A stretch of DNA of 64,000 bases from Streptomyces tuirus (GCF_014701095.1 NZ_AP023439.1:6870001-6934000), one strand, 5' to 3'; shown: positions 17,936-27,165, counted from the stretch's first letter. Numbers and translations: made by a program. Notes: a model not told the origin generated them from the sequence alone.

Positions 17936-19198
17936 GTGGGACACGCTGACAGCCTTCTCGCCATGGGCGGAGCCTTCCTGGCCGCCGCTTTCCTCGCCCG
18001 CCTCGGCGGCAGAATCGGCCTCCCCACGATCCCGCTGTTCATGCTCGCGGGCATCCTGCTCGGCCCCCACACCCCCGGTCTGGTCATCGTCCAGGACGCA
18101 CACGACTTCGAGATGCTCTCGGCACTCGGCCTGGTGCTGCTGCTGTTCTACCTCGGCCTGGAGTTCCACCTCGACGACCTCAGGAGCGGCGGCCGGCGGC
18201 TGCTGACAGCGGGCGGGATCTACCTCCTGCTCAACGTCGGCGCGGGCCTGGGATTCGGCTTCGCCCTGGGCTGGGGCGTCCGGGAGGCACTGGTCCTCGC
18301 CGGTGTCCTCGGGATCTCCTCCTCCGCCATCGTCACCAAGATCCTCATCGACCTGGGCCGCATCGGCCGCCCGGAGACCCGCCTCATCCTGGGCGTCATC
18401 GTGGTCGAGGACATCTTCCTCGCGCTGTACCTGGCCGCCCTCCAGCCCGTCATCGGCGGCGCCCAGGGCGTCGGCGACATGGTCCAGCAGGGCGCCAAGG
18501 CCTTCGGCTTCCTGCTGCTGCTGGCCGCGGCGGCCCGCTACGGCACCAAACTGGTCGGGCGGCTCATCGCGACCCGCGACAACGAACTGCTCGTCATCAG
18601 CTTCCTCGGCGCGGCCGTGCTGGTGGCGGGAGTCTCCGAGGTCCTCGGAGTCGCCGACGCCATCGGCGCGTTCATGGTCGGCCTGATCCTGGCCGGCACC
18701 CCCTCCGGCCCGCGGATCCGGGACCTGGTGCACCCGCTGCGCGACGCCTTCGCGGCCATCTTCTTCTTCGCCTTCGGCCTCTCCATCGACCCCGGCGACA
18801 TCCTCTCCGTCGTCGGACCCGTCGCCGCGGCGGCCGCACTGACCCTCGTCATGAACGTCCTCGCCGGTCTCCTCGTCGCCCGCGTCTACCGCTACGGCAT
18901 CGACCCCGCCGCCGAGATCGCCACCACCCTCGTGGCCCGCGGGGAGTTCGCGCTGATCCTGGCCGCCATGGCCGCCAGCGCCGGACTCGACGCCCGGCTC
19001 GCCCCGTTCATCGCCGGGTACGTCCTCGTCCTCGCGGTCCTCGGACCCATCGCCGCCGGACGCGCGCACCTGCTCGCCCGCGCGCTCCGGGCCGGCCAGG
19101 ACCTCCTGCCCGGCCACCGCACCGCCCCGGCGTACGAGGCCGGGCCCGAGAGCGACGGCACGCCGTCCGCCCCCCAGCCGGCCGAGGCCGAACGGTAG
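17936..19198 (+). CDS. Cation:proton antiporter (CPA2/KefB type)
   Basis: 420 aa, about 12-13 membrane segments, with the CPA2 core pattern including LLFYLGLEFHLDDL and GISSSAIVTKILIDLGR, and DAIGAFMVGLILAG. It should exchange K+ or Na+ for H+. There is no C-terminal TrkA-N domain, only a short soluble tail of about 45 residues, and no separate regulatory (KhtT-like) gene upstream. GTG start at 17936 follows AAGGTGG. It converges with the NarL-type regulator. The 254 bases before it show no gene. Confidence 0.82.
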   Translation: MGHADSLLAMGGAFLAAAFLARLGGRIGLPTIPLFMLAGILLGPHTPGLVIVQDAHDFEMLSALGLVLLLFYLGLEFHLDDLRSGGRRLLTAGGIYLLLNVGAGLGFGFALGWGVREALVLAGVLGISSSAIVTKILIDLGRIGRPETRLILGVIVVEDIFLALYLAALQPVIGGAQGVGDMVQQGAKAFGFLLLLAAAARYGTKLVGRLIATRDNELLVISFLGAAVLVAGVSEVLGVADAIGAFMVGLILAGTPSGPRIRDLVHPLRDAFAAIFFFAFGLSIDPGDILSVVGPVAAAAALTLVMNVLAGLLVARVYRYGIDPAAEIATTLVARGEFALILAAMAASAGLDARLAPFIAGYVLVLAVLGPIAAGRAHLLARALRAGQDLLPGHRTAPAYEAGPESDGTPSAPQPAEAER

Positions 19199-19224
19199 CG
19201 GGGCGGCGGCGGTCCCCGGCCCGC

Positions 19225-19881
19225 TCACGGCTCGATCAGCCCGACGCGGATGGCGTAGCGGGTCAGTTCCAGACGGTCCTTCAGACCGAGCTTCTGGAGC
19301 ACGTTCGCCCGGTGCCGCTCCACCGTCTTCGGGCTGATGACCAGCAGGTCCGCGATCCGCTGCGAGGTGTGGCCCTCGGCGACGAGCTTGAGGATCTCCT
19401 CCTCGCGGTCGGTGAGGGTCCGGGAGGACCCCGTGCCGCCCTCCCGGACCCGGTCGAGGTGGTCGCGGATCAGCGCGTCGACGGCACCGGGATACAGGAA
19501 CGGCTCGCCCCGCATCGTGGCCCGGCACGCCTCGACCAGGTCGCGGTCCGCGACCGACTTGAGGACGTAGCCCGACGCACCGGCGCCCAGCGCCTCGAAG
19601 AAGTACTGCTCGTTGTCGTACATGGTCAGGATGAGGATCCGGGTCTCCGGACAGGTCCGGGACAGCTCCCGGGCGGCCTGGAGCCCCGTCAGGCGCGGCA
19701 TGGCGATGTCGAGGACGGCCAGGTCGGGCCGGTGCTCCCGGGCACGGGCGACGGCCTCGGCGCCGTCGTCCGCCTCGGCGACCACGGTGAGGTCGGGCTC
19801 GGCGTCCAGGATGAGCCGGACGCCGCGCCGCACCAGGGCGTGGTCGTCGGCGAGCAGGATGCGGGTGGGGGAGTCGGTCAT
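19225..19881 (-). CDS. NarL/LuxR-type response regulator
   Basis: 218 aa. The receiver domain has the acidic pair at D12-D13, the phospho-acceptor D58 in VLDIAMP, and the conserved Thr/Lys positions (LTMYD, VLKSV). A linker leads to a C-terminal LuxR helix-turn-helix (LTDREEEILKLVAEG ... TVERHRANVLQKLGL). It overlaps the upstream sensor kinase by 4 bases (ATGA), so the two are one operon. The target genes are not evident; the antiporter downstream is convergent. Confidence 0.9.
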   Translation of the reverse strand: MTDSPTRILLADDHALVRRGVRLILDAEPDLTVVAEADDGAEAVARAREHRPDLAVLDIAMPRLTGLQAARELSRTCPETRILILTMYDNEQYFFEALGAGASGYVLKSVADRDLVEACRATMRGEPFLYPGAVDALIRDHLDRVREGGTGSSRTLTDREEEILKLVAEGHTSQRIADLLVISPKTVERHRANVLQKLGLKDRLELTRYAIRVGLIEP

Positions 19882-20849
19882 GATCGGCCGTTCCGGTCGG
19901 GATCGGGTAGGGGGGCGGGGCCGGGGACGATGAGGCGGACCTCGGTGCCTCCGCCCGGGCCGGGGCCCAGGACGAGACCGGCGCCGACCAGCAGCGCACG
20001 CTCGCGCATACCCCGGATGCCGGCCCCCTCCGCCGCGTCGCCGGTGCCGTGCCCGTCGTCGCGGACACACAGCTCCACCCCCGGGCCGGCACGCCGCAGC
20101 GCGATCTCGGCGTGCCGCGCCCGCGCGTGCCGGGCCACGTTGGTCAGCCCCTCCTGCGCGACCCGGTAGAGGACGAGTTCGGCCTCCCGGCCGAGCGGCG
20201 GCAGATCCGCGTCCAGCCGGTGCCGCACGGACAGGCCGGGCCCGCCGAAGTCGGTGGCCAGCGACTTGAGCGCGCTGGCAAGCCCGAGTTCGTCCAGCAC
20301 CCCGGGGCGCAACCGGCGGGCGATCCGGCGGACCTCGTCCAGGCCGGCCCGGGTCGTCTCCTGCACCTGACGCACCTCCTCCCGCAGCCCGGGCGGCGCC
20401 TGCCCGGCCACGCGCTCGAGTTCGAGCAGGACGGCGGTGAGGGTCTGACCGACCTCGTCGTGCAGCTCCTGCGCGACACGGCGCCGCTCGGCCTCCTGGG
20501 CGGACAGCACCCGGGCGCTGCTGGTGGCCCGCTCCTCCTCGAGACGGTCGACCATGGTGTTGAAGGTCGTGATCAGCTCGGCGACCTCCCCCTGCCCGCC
20601 GACGGCGGGACGCTGACCCGGACGCAGCAGGTCGATCGTCGTCATGGCCCGCGTCAGGCGCTGGAGCGGGGCGAGACCGACCCGCAGCAGCAGGGCGTTC
20701 GCGACGAGCATCGCGGCGAGGCCCACCGTCAGCACCGCGGCCTCGGTGAGCAGGACCGGCGTGGACACCGTCACCGGGCCCAGCAGCAGCGCCGTGGCCG
20801 CGATGAGCACGAGGGCGTTCAGCAGGAAGATCCGCCAGAACAAGGGCAC
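19878..20849 (-). CDS. Sensor histidine kinase (HisKA_3/NarX-like)
   Basis: 323 aa from the GTG at 20849, which is preceded by GAGGAGG; longer starts (for example the ATG at 20927) lack such a site. Two membrane helices (about residues 7-24 and 33-55) flank a very short outside loop, so sensing is probably intramembrane. A HAMP-like segment leads to the phospho-acceptor H130 in QELHDEVGQT, then an HATPase domain with DDGHGTG and GIRGMRERA. Product of the same operon as the response regulator. Confidence 0.87.
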   Translation of the reverse strand: MPLFWRIFLLNALVLIAATALLLGPVTVSTPVLLTEAAVLTVGLAAMLVANALLLRVGLAPLQRLTRAMTTIDLLRPGQRPAVGGQGEVAELITTFNTMVDRLEEERATSSARVLSAQEAERRRVAQELHDEVGQTLTAVLLELERVAGQAPPGLREEVRQVQETTRAGLDEVRRIARRLRPGVLDELGLASALKSLATDFGGPGLSVRHRLDADLPPLGREAELVLYRVAQEGLTNVARHARARHAEIALRRAGPGVELCVRDDGHGTGDAAEGAGIRGMRERALLVGAGLVLGPGPGGGTEVRLIVPGPAPLPDPDRNGRS

Positions 20850-21182
20850 CGCGTACCGCCTCCTCGAGACCGTCCCCACCCAGCGTGGGCGTCCCCGGGC
20901 CCGGCCGCCATCCGTGACAGCACCCATCCTCGGGCCGAACACACGCCTGTCGGACCGGCGTTCATGGGGGACGGCCACCGGGAAGGATGAGGGTGGGGCC
21001 CGATGGTGGAAGCCGCCGGAGGGGGGAGAAGCTGAAGCCCTGGTGAGACAGCCGCGGCCGGCCGTACCGCCGCATCGCAGACCTGTCTCCCTCCGCACCG
21101 CACAGGGCCCGACACCCCAGGACTTGTCATGGCCTCGGCTGTGCCCTGCCTCGAAGCGCTCGGGTTCCGGGAAGGAGAAGCC
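20850..21182. other. Divergent intergenic region, no gene seen
   Basis: These 333 bases separate the kinase from the DUF3040 gene and must carry both promoters. I see no convincing small gene or strong -35/-10 pair. Confidence 0.5.
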
Positions 21183-21470
21183 GTGCCCCAGTCCGAAGAC
21201 CAGCGCCTGGTCGATCTCGAAGCACGACTCGAGCGGGAGGACCCCCGTTTCACCCGGGCCATGAGAACCGGCCGGCCGGCCCGGCCCCGCGAGTACCGGC
21301 GCACCGGTGCCTGGTGGGGGCTGGCACTCGGCGTCGTCGTGCTGGGCACCGGCATCGCCCTGGCCCAGGGGCTGCTCATCGCGAGTGGGCTCGTCCTCGT
21401 CGGCATGGCGGCGCAACTGGCCGATCCGGACCCGGCCCGTATGACGCACCGGGGGTTCGGGAGGCGCTGA
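21183..21470 (+). CDS. DUF3040 membrane protein
   Basis: 95 aa. The N-terminus PQSEDQRLVDLEARLEREDP is a variant of the DUF3040 start (LSe-E-rLl-ieraL-ddP), followed by two membrane helices (about residues 46-62 and 65-82). Function unknown; such short proteins are very common in Streptomyces. The GTG at 21183 has GAAGGAG upstream and removes a non-homologous leader. Confidence 0.78.
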   Translation: MPQSEDQRLVDLEARLEREDPRFTRAMRTGRPARPREYRRTGAWWGLALGVVVLGTGIALAQGLLIASGLVLVGMAAQLADPDPARMTHRGFGRR

Positions 21471-21556
21471 CGCGGGCGGCCGTCCGAGTCCCTCCGGACG
21501 TGGCCGGAAGGCGCTGACGCGGCGGCCGTCCGAGTCCCTCCGGAGGCGGCCGGAGG
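21463..21556 (+). terminator. Tandemly duplicated terminator-like hairpin
   Basis: Two 47-base units (21463-21509 and 21510-21556) each contain GGCCGTCCG, a short loop and a complementary CGGA...GGCC arm with a 2-nt bulge. They begin at the last codons of the DUF3040 gene. The repeat is imperfect (one deleted G). Position suggests transcription termination. Confidence 0.5.
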
Positions 21557-21711
21557 GCCCTGGTGTGCCGCCGTCAGGGTGTCGTCTTAACCCATGTGCA
21601 CGCCCTGGATGGTGGGACGGCCCGGCTCGTTTGACGGTGGTTCACGTCGAGGGCGGGTCTCGTGAGCTGGCGAGGCGTCAGCTGCCCGGCTCGCGACGAA
21701 AGGACTCACCG

Positions 21712-22458
21712 ATGCGCTCTGCCCGCATGATGCTCGCGACGGCCACCGCCACGGCCGCCCTCGCGATCGCCGCACCCGCCGCCTACGCCGACGCGATGGG
21801 TGACAGTGACCACGACACCACTTCCTACAGCAAGGAGCACGGCAAGGAGCACGGCAAGGAGCACGGCAAGGACGACGGGGAGGAGAAGGGCTGGGAGGGC
21901 AAGCACGACAAGCACCACAAGCCCCACGGCGGCATGCACACCGGTGGCGGAGCGCTGTCCGCGGTCAACGCGGACGACTGGGACTCCTCCGAGAAGGACA
22001 AGGGCGACTGGGGCGACAAGGGCGACGAAGAGGGCAAGGAGCACGGCAAGGACGACGGGCAGGAGAAGAGCTGGGAGGGCAAGCACGACAAGCACGACAA
22101 GCCGCACGGCGGCATGCACACCGGCGGCGGGGCGCTGGCGTCCGTGAACTCGGACGACTGGGAGGGCTCCAAGTACGACCCGGACTCCTACAAGGACGAA
22201 GAGGGCGACTGGGGCGGCAAGGAAGAGGGCGGCTCCGGCGACAAGGGCGACTGGGGCGGCAAGGACGAAGAAGGGGGCAAGCACGACAAGGGCTCCTGGG
22301 AGGGCAAGCACGAGAAGCCGCGCGGCGGCATGCACACCGGTGGCGGCGGCCTGGCCTCCGCTCCGGGCGTGACCGCCGGTGGTCTGGCGGTGCTGGCGGT
22401 GGCCGGTACCGGTCTGTTCGCGCTGCGTCGCCAGCGGGCCGCGCAGGGCGCCGCGTGA
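21712..22458 (+). CDS. Exported repeat protein with sorting-like tail (putative class F sortase substrate)
   Basis: 248 aa. A signal peptide (residues 1-26, ending AAYADA) precedes a very acidic and Lys/His/Gly-rich body with few hydrophobics. The body has repeats: KPHGGMHTGGGAL at residues 70 and 130 (exactly 60 apart) and KPRGGMHTGGGGL at 202, each preceded by WEGKH. The last copy is followed by a hydrophobic helix (about 219-238) and a basic RRQR tail, the layout of a cell-wall sorting signal. The gene for a sortase follows 281 bases later. I infer that the sortase processes the TGGG-type motif. The charged His-rich body could bind metal or water. No known domain recognised. Confidence 0.65.
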   Translation: MRSARMMLATATATAALAIAAPAAYADAMGDSDHDTTSYSKEHGKEHGKEHGKDDGEEKGWEGKHDKHHKPHGGMHTGGGALSAVNADDWDSSEKDKGDWGDKGDEEGKEHGKDDGQEKSWEGKHDKHDKPHGGMHTGGGALASVNSDDWEGSKYDPDSYKDEEGDWGGKEEGGSGDKGDWGGKDEEGGKHDKGSWEGKHEKPRGGMHTGGGGLASAPGVTAGGLAVLAVAGTGLFALRRQRAAQGAA

Positions 22459-22523
22459 CCGGTGTCTGACATAGCGCCGTGGCCGCCGCACGTGCTCCTC
22501 GCGTCGCGGCGGCCCGGCCTGGG

Positions 22524-22680
22524 CGCTTCCGACGGATCTCCGCGGCGTCGCGACGTCCGGCACGTGCTCTCGCCGCTCCGGACGAAAGGCCTGGCGGCTC
22601 GGCTACGAGACCTCCCGGCCGGCCCGCCGGGAACGCGCACCGGACGCCGCTCCTTCCGCCGCGGAGATCCGTCAGAAGCC
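22524..22680. repeat. Long inverted repeat between substrate and sortase genes
   Basis: GACGGATCTCCGCGGCG at 22531-22547 is exactly complementary to 22657-22673, and the match extends outward to about 23 bases with one mismatch. Weaker complementarity continues inward (GTCCGG blocks). As RNA it would form a long stem with a loop of about 110 bases. Confidence 0.6.
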
Positions 22681-22739
22681 CCCTGGTCCCCCCTCCCGCG
22701 TGCCGTGCCCGCTGCCGTGCCTGAATGAGGTGGTCCTTG

Positions 22740-23450
22740 ATGGCAGCCAGTCCCTCCCCTTTTCCCGACCTCGGCCCCGCCCCGGCGAAGCGACGCTTCC
22801 GCCACGTGGTGACGGTGCTCTGGGTGGTGGCCACCCTCGTCCTGACCGTGAACCTGGTCGGCGGCCGCGGTGAGTCGCCGGACGCCGGCCCGCCGCACGC
22901 GCCGCCCGCCGTGGCCACCGCCTCGGCCGGCCCCGACCTGCCCGACACACCGTCCCCGTCCGCGGTGCCCAACCGGCCCGGCGCGTCCGGCCCCCACCTG
23001 CCGCGGTCCCGGCCGGTGCGTCTGCTCATCCCCAAGATCTCGGTCGACGCGCCCTTCACCGCTCTCGCCATCAACGACGACGGGCAGCTGGAGCCGCCGC
23101 CGGCGAACGACACCAACCTCGTCGGCTGGTACGCCAAGGGCCACACGCCCGGGGAGGCCGGCACCGCGATCATCGCCGGGCACGTGGACACCGCGACCGC
23201 CCCGGCCGTGTTCGCCGGGCTCAACGCGCTGAAGAAGGGCGACCGGTTCCAGGTGGCGCGGGCCGACGGCAGCAAGGCGACGTTCGCCGTCGACGCCACG
23301 GAGTCCTTCGAGAAGGACGCCTTCCCCAGCGACCGCGTGTACGGCGACACCCCCAAGGCCCAGGTCCGGCTCATCACCTGCTCCGGCACCTACGACCGTC
23401 AGGCCCGGGACTACACCGAGAATCTGGTCGTCTTCGCCCACCTCGTCTGA
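22740..23450 (+). CDS. Class F sortase
   Basis: 236 aa. One N-terminal membrane anchor (about residues 22-40), a Pro/Ala-rich linker and a catalytic sortase domain from about residue 92. Catalytic residues are H148 (IIAGHVDT), C214 (LITCSG) and R223, nine residues after the Cys as expected for class F. The enzyme should sit on the outer membrane face and join or cleave cell-wall-bound proteins. The start at 22740 has GAGGTGG upstream; an in-frame ATG five codons earlier is weaker. The upstream repeat protein is its likely client. Confidence 0.87.
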   Translation: MAASPSPFPDLGPAPAKRRFRHVVTVLWVVATLVLTVNLVGGRGESPDAGPPHAPPAVATASAGPDLPDTPSPSAVPNRPGASGPHLPRSRPVRLLIPKISVDAPFTALAINDDGQLEPPPANDTNLVGWYAKGHTPGEAGTAIIAGHVDTATAPAVFAGLNALKKGDRFQVARADGSKATFAVDATESFEKDAFPSDRVYGDTPKAQVRLITCSGTYDRQARDYTENLVVFAHLV

Positions 23451-23536
23451 CTTCCGGGGCCCCGGCCTGACTTGGTGTTTTACAGTGACACCCACCAGTT
23501 CAGGCGACTGTGGGACCTGTGAGGGATTCGCGAACC

Positions 23537-25435
23537 ATGACGACCGAAACGTTTGAGTTCCAGGTAGAGGCGCGTCAGCTGCTCCAGCTGATGATCCACT
23601 CGGTCTACTCGAACAAGGATGTCTTCCTGAGGGAGCTCGTCTCCAACGCCTCCGACGCGCTCGACAAGCTGCGTCTGGAGAAGCTGCGGGACGACTCCCT
23701 CGACGCCGACGTGTCGGACCTGCACATCGAGCTCGACGTCGACAAGGAGGCCCGCACCCTCACCGTGCGGGACAACGGCATCGGCATGTCGTACGACGAG
23801 GTCGGCAAGCTCATCGGCACCATCGCCAACTCGGGGACGGCCGCGTTCCTGGAGGAGCTGAAGGAGGCCAAGGACGAGGCAGGGGCCGAGGGGCTCATCG
23901 GCCGGTTCGGTGTCGGCTTCTACTCCGGCTTCATGGCCGCGGACGAGATGACGCTGGTGACCCGGCGCGCCGGCGAGGGCCAGGGGACCCGCTGGACGTC
24001 GCGCGGCGAGGCGACGTACACGCTGGAGCGGGTCGACGACGCGCCGCAGGGCACGTCCGTGACGCTCCACCTCAAGCCCGCCGACCCCGAGAACCAGCTG
24101 CACGACTACACCTCCGAGTGGACGATCCGGGAGATCGTCAAGCGCTACTCGGACTTCATCACCTGGCCGATCCGGATGGTCCCGGAGGCGGGGGACGGTG
24201 AGGACACGCCCGAGCCCGAGACGCTGAACTCGATGAAGGCCCTGTGGGCCCGCTCGCGCGACGAGGTGTCCGACGACGAGTACCACGAGCTGTACAAGCA
24301 CATCAGCCACGACTGGCGCGAGCCCCTGGAGACGATCCGGCTCCAGGCCGAGGGCACCTTCGAGTACCAGGCCCTGCTCTTCGTCCCCTCGCACGCCCCG
24401 CACGACCTGTTCACGCGGGACTTCAAGCGCGGCGTCCAGCTGTACGTGAAGCGCGTGTTCATCATGGACGACTGCGAGGCGCTGCTGCCGCCCTACCTCC
24501 GCTTCGTCAAGGGCGTCGTCGACGCGCAGGACCTCTCGCTCAACGTCTCGCGCGAGATCCTCCAGCAGGACCGGCACATCCGGATGATGCAGCGCCGGCT
24601 GACCAAGAAGGTGCTCTCCACGGTCAAGGAGTTCATGACCAAGGACGCCGACCGCTACGCCGCCTTCTGGCGCGAGTTCGGCACCGCCCTGAAGGAGGGC
24701 CTGGTCACCGACTCCGAGAACCGCGACGCCCTCCTCGCCGTCTCCTCGTTCGCGACCACGTACTCCGCCGACGCGCCGACCACGCTCGCGCAGTACGTGG
24801 AGCGGATGAAGGACGGCCAGGACGACATCTGGTTCATCACCGGCGAGTCCCGGCAGAGCATCGAGAACTCCCCGCACATGGAGGCGTTCCGCGACAAGGG
24901 CATCGAGGTCCTGCTCCTCACCGACGCCGTCGACGAGGTCTGGGTCGACGCCGTCGGCACGTACGAGGGCAAGAAACTGCGGTCCGTCGCCAAGGGCGAG
25001 ATCGATCTCGGCGCCGAGGGCGAGGAGAAGGCCGGCGAGGAGCGGGAGAAGCAGGCCGAGGAGTACGCCGGGCTGCTCGGCTGGATGCGGGAGCGGCTCG
25101 ACGAGGACCTCAAGGAGGTCCGCCTCTCCACGCGGCTCACGGTCTCCCCGGCCTGCGTCGTCTCGGACGCGCACGACCTGACCCCGGCCCTGGAGAACAT
25201 GTACCGGGCGATGGGCCAGGAGGTGCCGCGCACCAAGCGGATCCTGGAGCTCAACCCCGGCCACGCGCTGGTGAAGGGCCTGCACCAGGCGTACCAGGCG
25301 AGTGAGGACCGCACGGAGCTCGCCGAGTCCGCCGAACTGCTGCACACCCTGGCGGTGCTCGCCGAGGGCGGCCAGCCCAAGGACCCGGCGCGCTTCGTCA
25401 GGCTCGTGGCGGACCGCCTGGAGCGCACGCTGTAG
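23537..25435 (+). CDS. htpG: Molecular chaperone HtpG (Hsp90)
   Basis: 632 aa, the usual bacterial Hsp90 length. The GHKL ATPase domain shows [30 protein letters not shown] and [11 protein letters not shown]; the middle domain has the substrate-contact region [24 protein letters not shown] (residues about 318-340, shown in part: [15 protein letters not shown]); the C-terminal dimerisation domain follows. It remodels client proteins in the cytoplasm. ATG at 23537. No HrcA (CIRCE) or HspR-type site was evident just upstream. Single gene, converging with the tatA paralogue. Confidence 0.95.
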
Positions 25436-25448
25436 TCACGGGGACGGA

Positions 25449-25700
25449 TCAGGGGTGGTCCGGGGCGCCCGCCGGCCGGGCGCCGGGCGGGGTGGTGCCG
25501 TTGCCCGGCGGGACGACCTCGCCCTGCACCACCTTGGGCGCCGGGGCCGTCCCGGCCTCCTCTTCCTTCGCCGCGCGGGCCTCGGCCTTCAGGATGCGCG
25601 TCGCCTTGCCGGCCGAGCGGGTCAGCTCGGGGAGCTTCTTCATCCCGATGACGGCTATGACGACGATGAGAATGATCGCGAGCTCGCTCAGTCCGAACAT
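25449..25700 (-). CDS. tatA: Twin-arginine translocase subunit TatA/E paralogue
   Basis: 83 aa. One N-terminal membrane helix (FGLSELAIILIVVIAVIGM), a hinge with the invariant Lys-Lys-Leu-Pro (KKLPELTRS), an amphipathic helix and a polar Pro-rich tail. TatA oligomers form the pore for folded Tat substrates. No tatC or tatB is nearby, so this is probably a secondary copy. Start ATG at 25700 lies within the 3' end of the upstream gene, a 13-base overlap. Confidence 0.88.
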   Translation of the reverse strand: MFGLSELAIILIVVIAVIGMKKLPELTRSAGKATRILKAEARAAKEEEAGTAPAPKVVQGEVVPPGNGTTPPGARPAGAPDHP

Positions 25701-26353
25701 GGTGTCCTGTCCTCTCTCGCCCGGGCCGGGCACGGCGTGAGCGTATCGGGCGGGGAGCACGGTGTGATCGCCGTCCCGGGACGCGGCCCAAGGTGCCGGC
25801 GCAGATGCGGCAGCATCCCGCGGTCCAGCAGCTCCTGCCGCCAGACCAGCCGGGCGTGCTCCACCTGGTCGGCGGCCGGGGGCCCACCGCGCCGTCGCAG
25901 GGCCGTGTGCAGCACGGCGGCCAGGGTGACGAGGCCGGTCACGGCCGCCACCAGCGCCATGGTCCAGCCGGCCGCGACGAGTGAAGCGGGCAACGGGCCG
26001 AGGGCGCCGGCGACGTGGAGGAGACCGCCGATCAGAAGCAGTGCCGCGGCGGACGTGCCCGCCACGAGCGGTGTGAGCACCGCGAGGGCCGGCAGCAGGC
26101 TGCCCGCGCCGAGCAGGCTCCACGCCTCGTGGCGGACGGCCCTGCGGACGGCCAGGTAGGAGCGGTACGGCCGTTCGGCCGCCGCCGCGATGTCGTCGGC
26201 GTGCGCCCGTGCGTGGGCGCGCAGGTGCGCCGCGGCCCGGCCGGTCGGGTCGGCGCCCAGGGCGTCGCGGATGTCCGCGGTGCCCAGTGCGTGGTGCAGT
26301 ACGGCTTCGAAGTCCGCGCGGTCGTCCGGGCGGAGGCGGGACGGGTCGGCCAC
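25688..26353 (-). CDS. Hypothetical membrane protein
   Basis: 221 aa. Residues 1-75 are soluble and helical, with RPDDRADFEAVLHHALGT near the start; residues about 76-150 contain two or three hydrophobic helices; the C-terminus is soluble, with EHARLVWRQELLDRGMLPHLR. I do not recognise the family. The GTG at 26353 has a GGGAG upstream. It overlaps the start of the tatA paralogue and may be co-transcribed with it, and it follows the terD gene on the same strand after about 80 bases. Role unknown. Confidence 0.6.
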   Translation of the reverse strand: MADPSRLRPDDRADFEAVLHHALGTADIRDALGADPTGRAAAHLRAHARAHADDIAAAAERPYRSYLAVRRAVRHEAWSLLGAGSLLPALAVLTPLVAGTSAAALLLIGGLLHVAGALGPLPASLVAAGWTMALVAAVTGLVTLAAVLHTALRRRGGPPAADQVEHARLVWRQELLDRGMLPHLRRHLGPRPGTAITPCSPPDTLTPCPARAREDRTPCSD

Positions 26354-26433
26354 ATGGTCTCCCGGTCGGTTGCTGGGGGCGGCCGCCGGGCCCGGCCACA
26401 CGCGGTCGGGCCCGGCGGCGCGGTCGGTCCGTG

Positions 26434-27009
26434 TCAGACGTTGACGCCGAAGTCGGCGGCGATGCCGGCCAGACCCGAGGCGTAGCCCTGGCCGACGGCA
26501 CGGAACTTCCACTCGGCGCCGTGCCGGTAGAGCTCGCCGAAGACCATCGCGGTCTCCGTGGAGGCGTCCTCGGACAGGTCGTAGCGGGCGATCTCCTGGC
26601 CGCCGGCCTGGTTGACGACCCGGATGAAGGCGTTGCGGACCTGTCCGAAGCTCTGGCCGCGGTTCTCGGCGTCGTGGATGGACACCGGGAACACGATCTT
26701 GTCGATCTCGGCCGGGACGGCGGCGAGGTTCACCTTCACGGACTCGTCGTCGCCCTCGCCCTCGCCGGTGAGGTTGTCGCCGGTGTGCTCGACCGAACCG
26801 TCCGGGCTCTTGAGCTGGTTGTAGAAGACGAAGTGCTGGTCCGAGGGGACCTTGCCGGAGGCGTCGAGGAGCAGGGCGGAGGCGTCGAGGTCGTAGTCGG
26901 TGCCGGTGGTCGTGCGCACGTCCCAGCCCAGGCCGACCAGGACGGCGGTCAGGCCGGGCGCCTCCTTGCTGAGCGAGACGTTGCCGCCCTTGGACAGGGA
27001 AACTCCCAC
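26434..27009 (-). CDS. terD: TerD family protein
   Basis: 191 aa, the standard TerD length. The protein begins GVSLSKGGNVSLSKEAPGL and has the Ca2+-binding acidic motifs DYDLDASALLLD and DNLTGEGEGDDE, with the core VFPVSIHDAENRGQSFGQV (first 19 residues). TerD proteins are stress-linked Ca2+-binding scaffolds; single copies are common in Streptomyces and need not mean tellurite resistance. GTG at 27009 with AAGGAG. A BlaI-type palindrome lies 65 bases upstream, suggesting control by the divergent blaI-like gene. Confidence 0.9.
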   Translation of the reverse strand: MGVSLSKGGNVSLSKEAPGLTAVLVGLGWDVRTTTGTDYDLDASALLLDASGKVPSDQHFVFYNQLKSPDGSVEHTGDNLTGEGEGDDESVKVNLAAVPAEIDKIVFPVSIHDAENRGQSFGQVRNAFIRVVNQAGGQEIARYDLSEDASTETAMVFGELYRHGAEWKFRAVGQGYASGLAGIAADFGVNV

Positions 27010-27073
27010 GGGGTACTCCTTCTTGAGCGCTTGACGCGTGCGGTGTGGATGACGGCGTGGATACCCCTCTGAA

Positions 27074-27089
27074 TCTACAGCAATGTAGA
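27074..27089. promoter_or_regulatory. BlaI/MecI-type operator between terD and blaI-like gene
   Basis: TCTACA (27074-27079), four bases, TGTAGA (27084-27089). The TACA/TGTA half sites are those used by BlaI/MecI repressors. It lies in the divergent region shared by terD and the blaI-like gene. A longer copy is found at 30177-30196. Confidence 0.65.
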
Positions 27090-27165
27090 AGTAAGCGGGA
27101 TCGGGCCGGTGGATCTATACGATGTCCGCAAGGGCAACGCAGGGCGGCGAAAGCGAGGCAGGGCG

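Noticed and set aside
21712..22458. Collagen-like or silk-like structural protein
   Set aside because: The repeats are irregular except for the 60-residue spacing of two motifs, and there is no Gly-X-Y periodicity.
26434..27009. Tellurite-resistance operon
   Set aside because: A single terD-like gene with no terA, terB, terC or terE neighbours; single copies are common stress genes.
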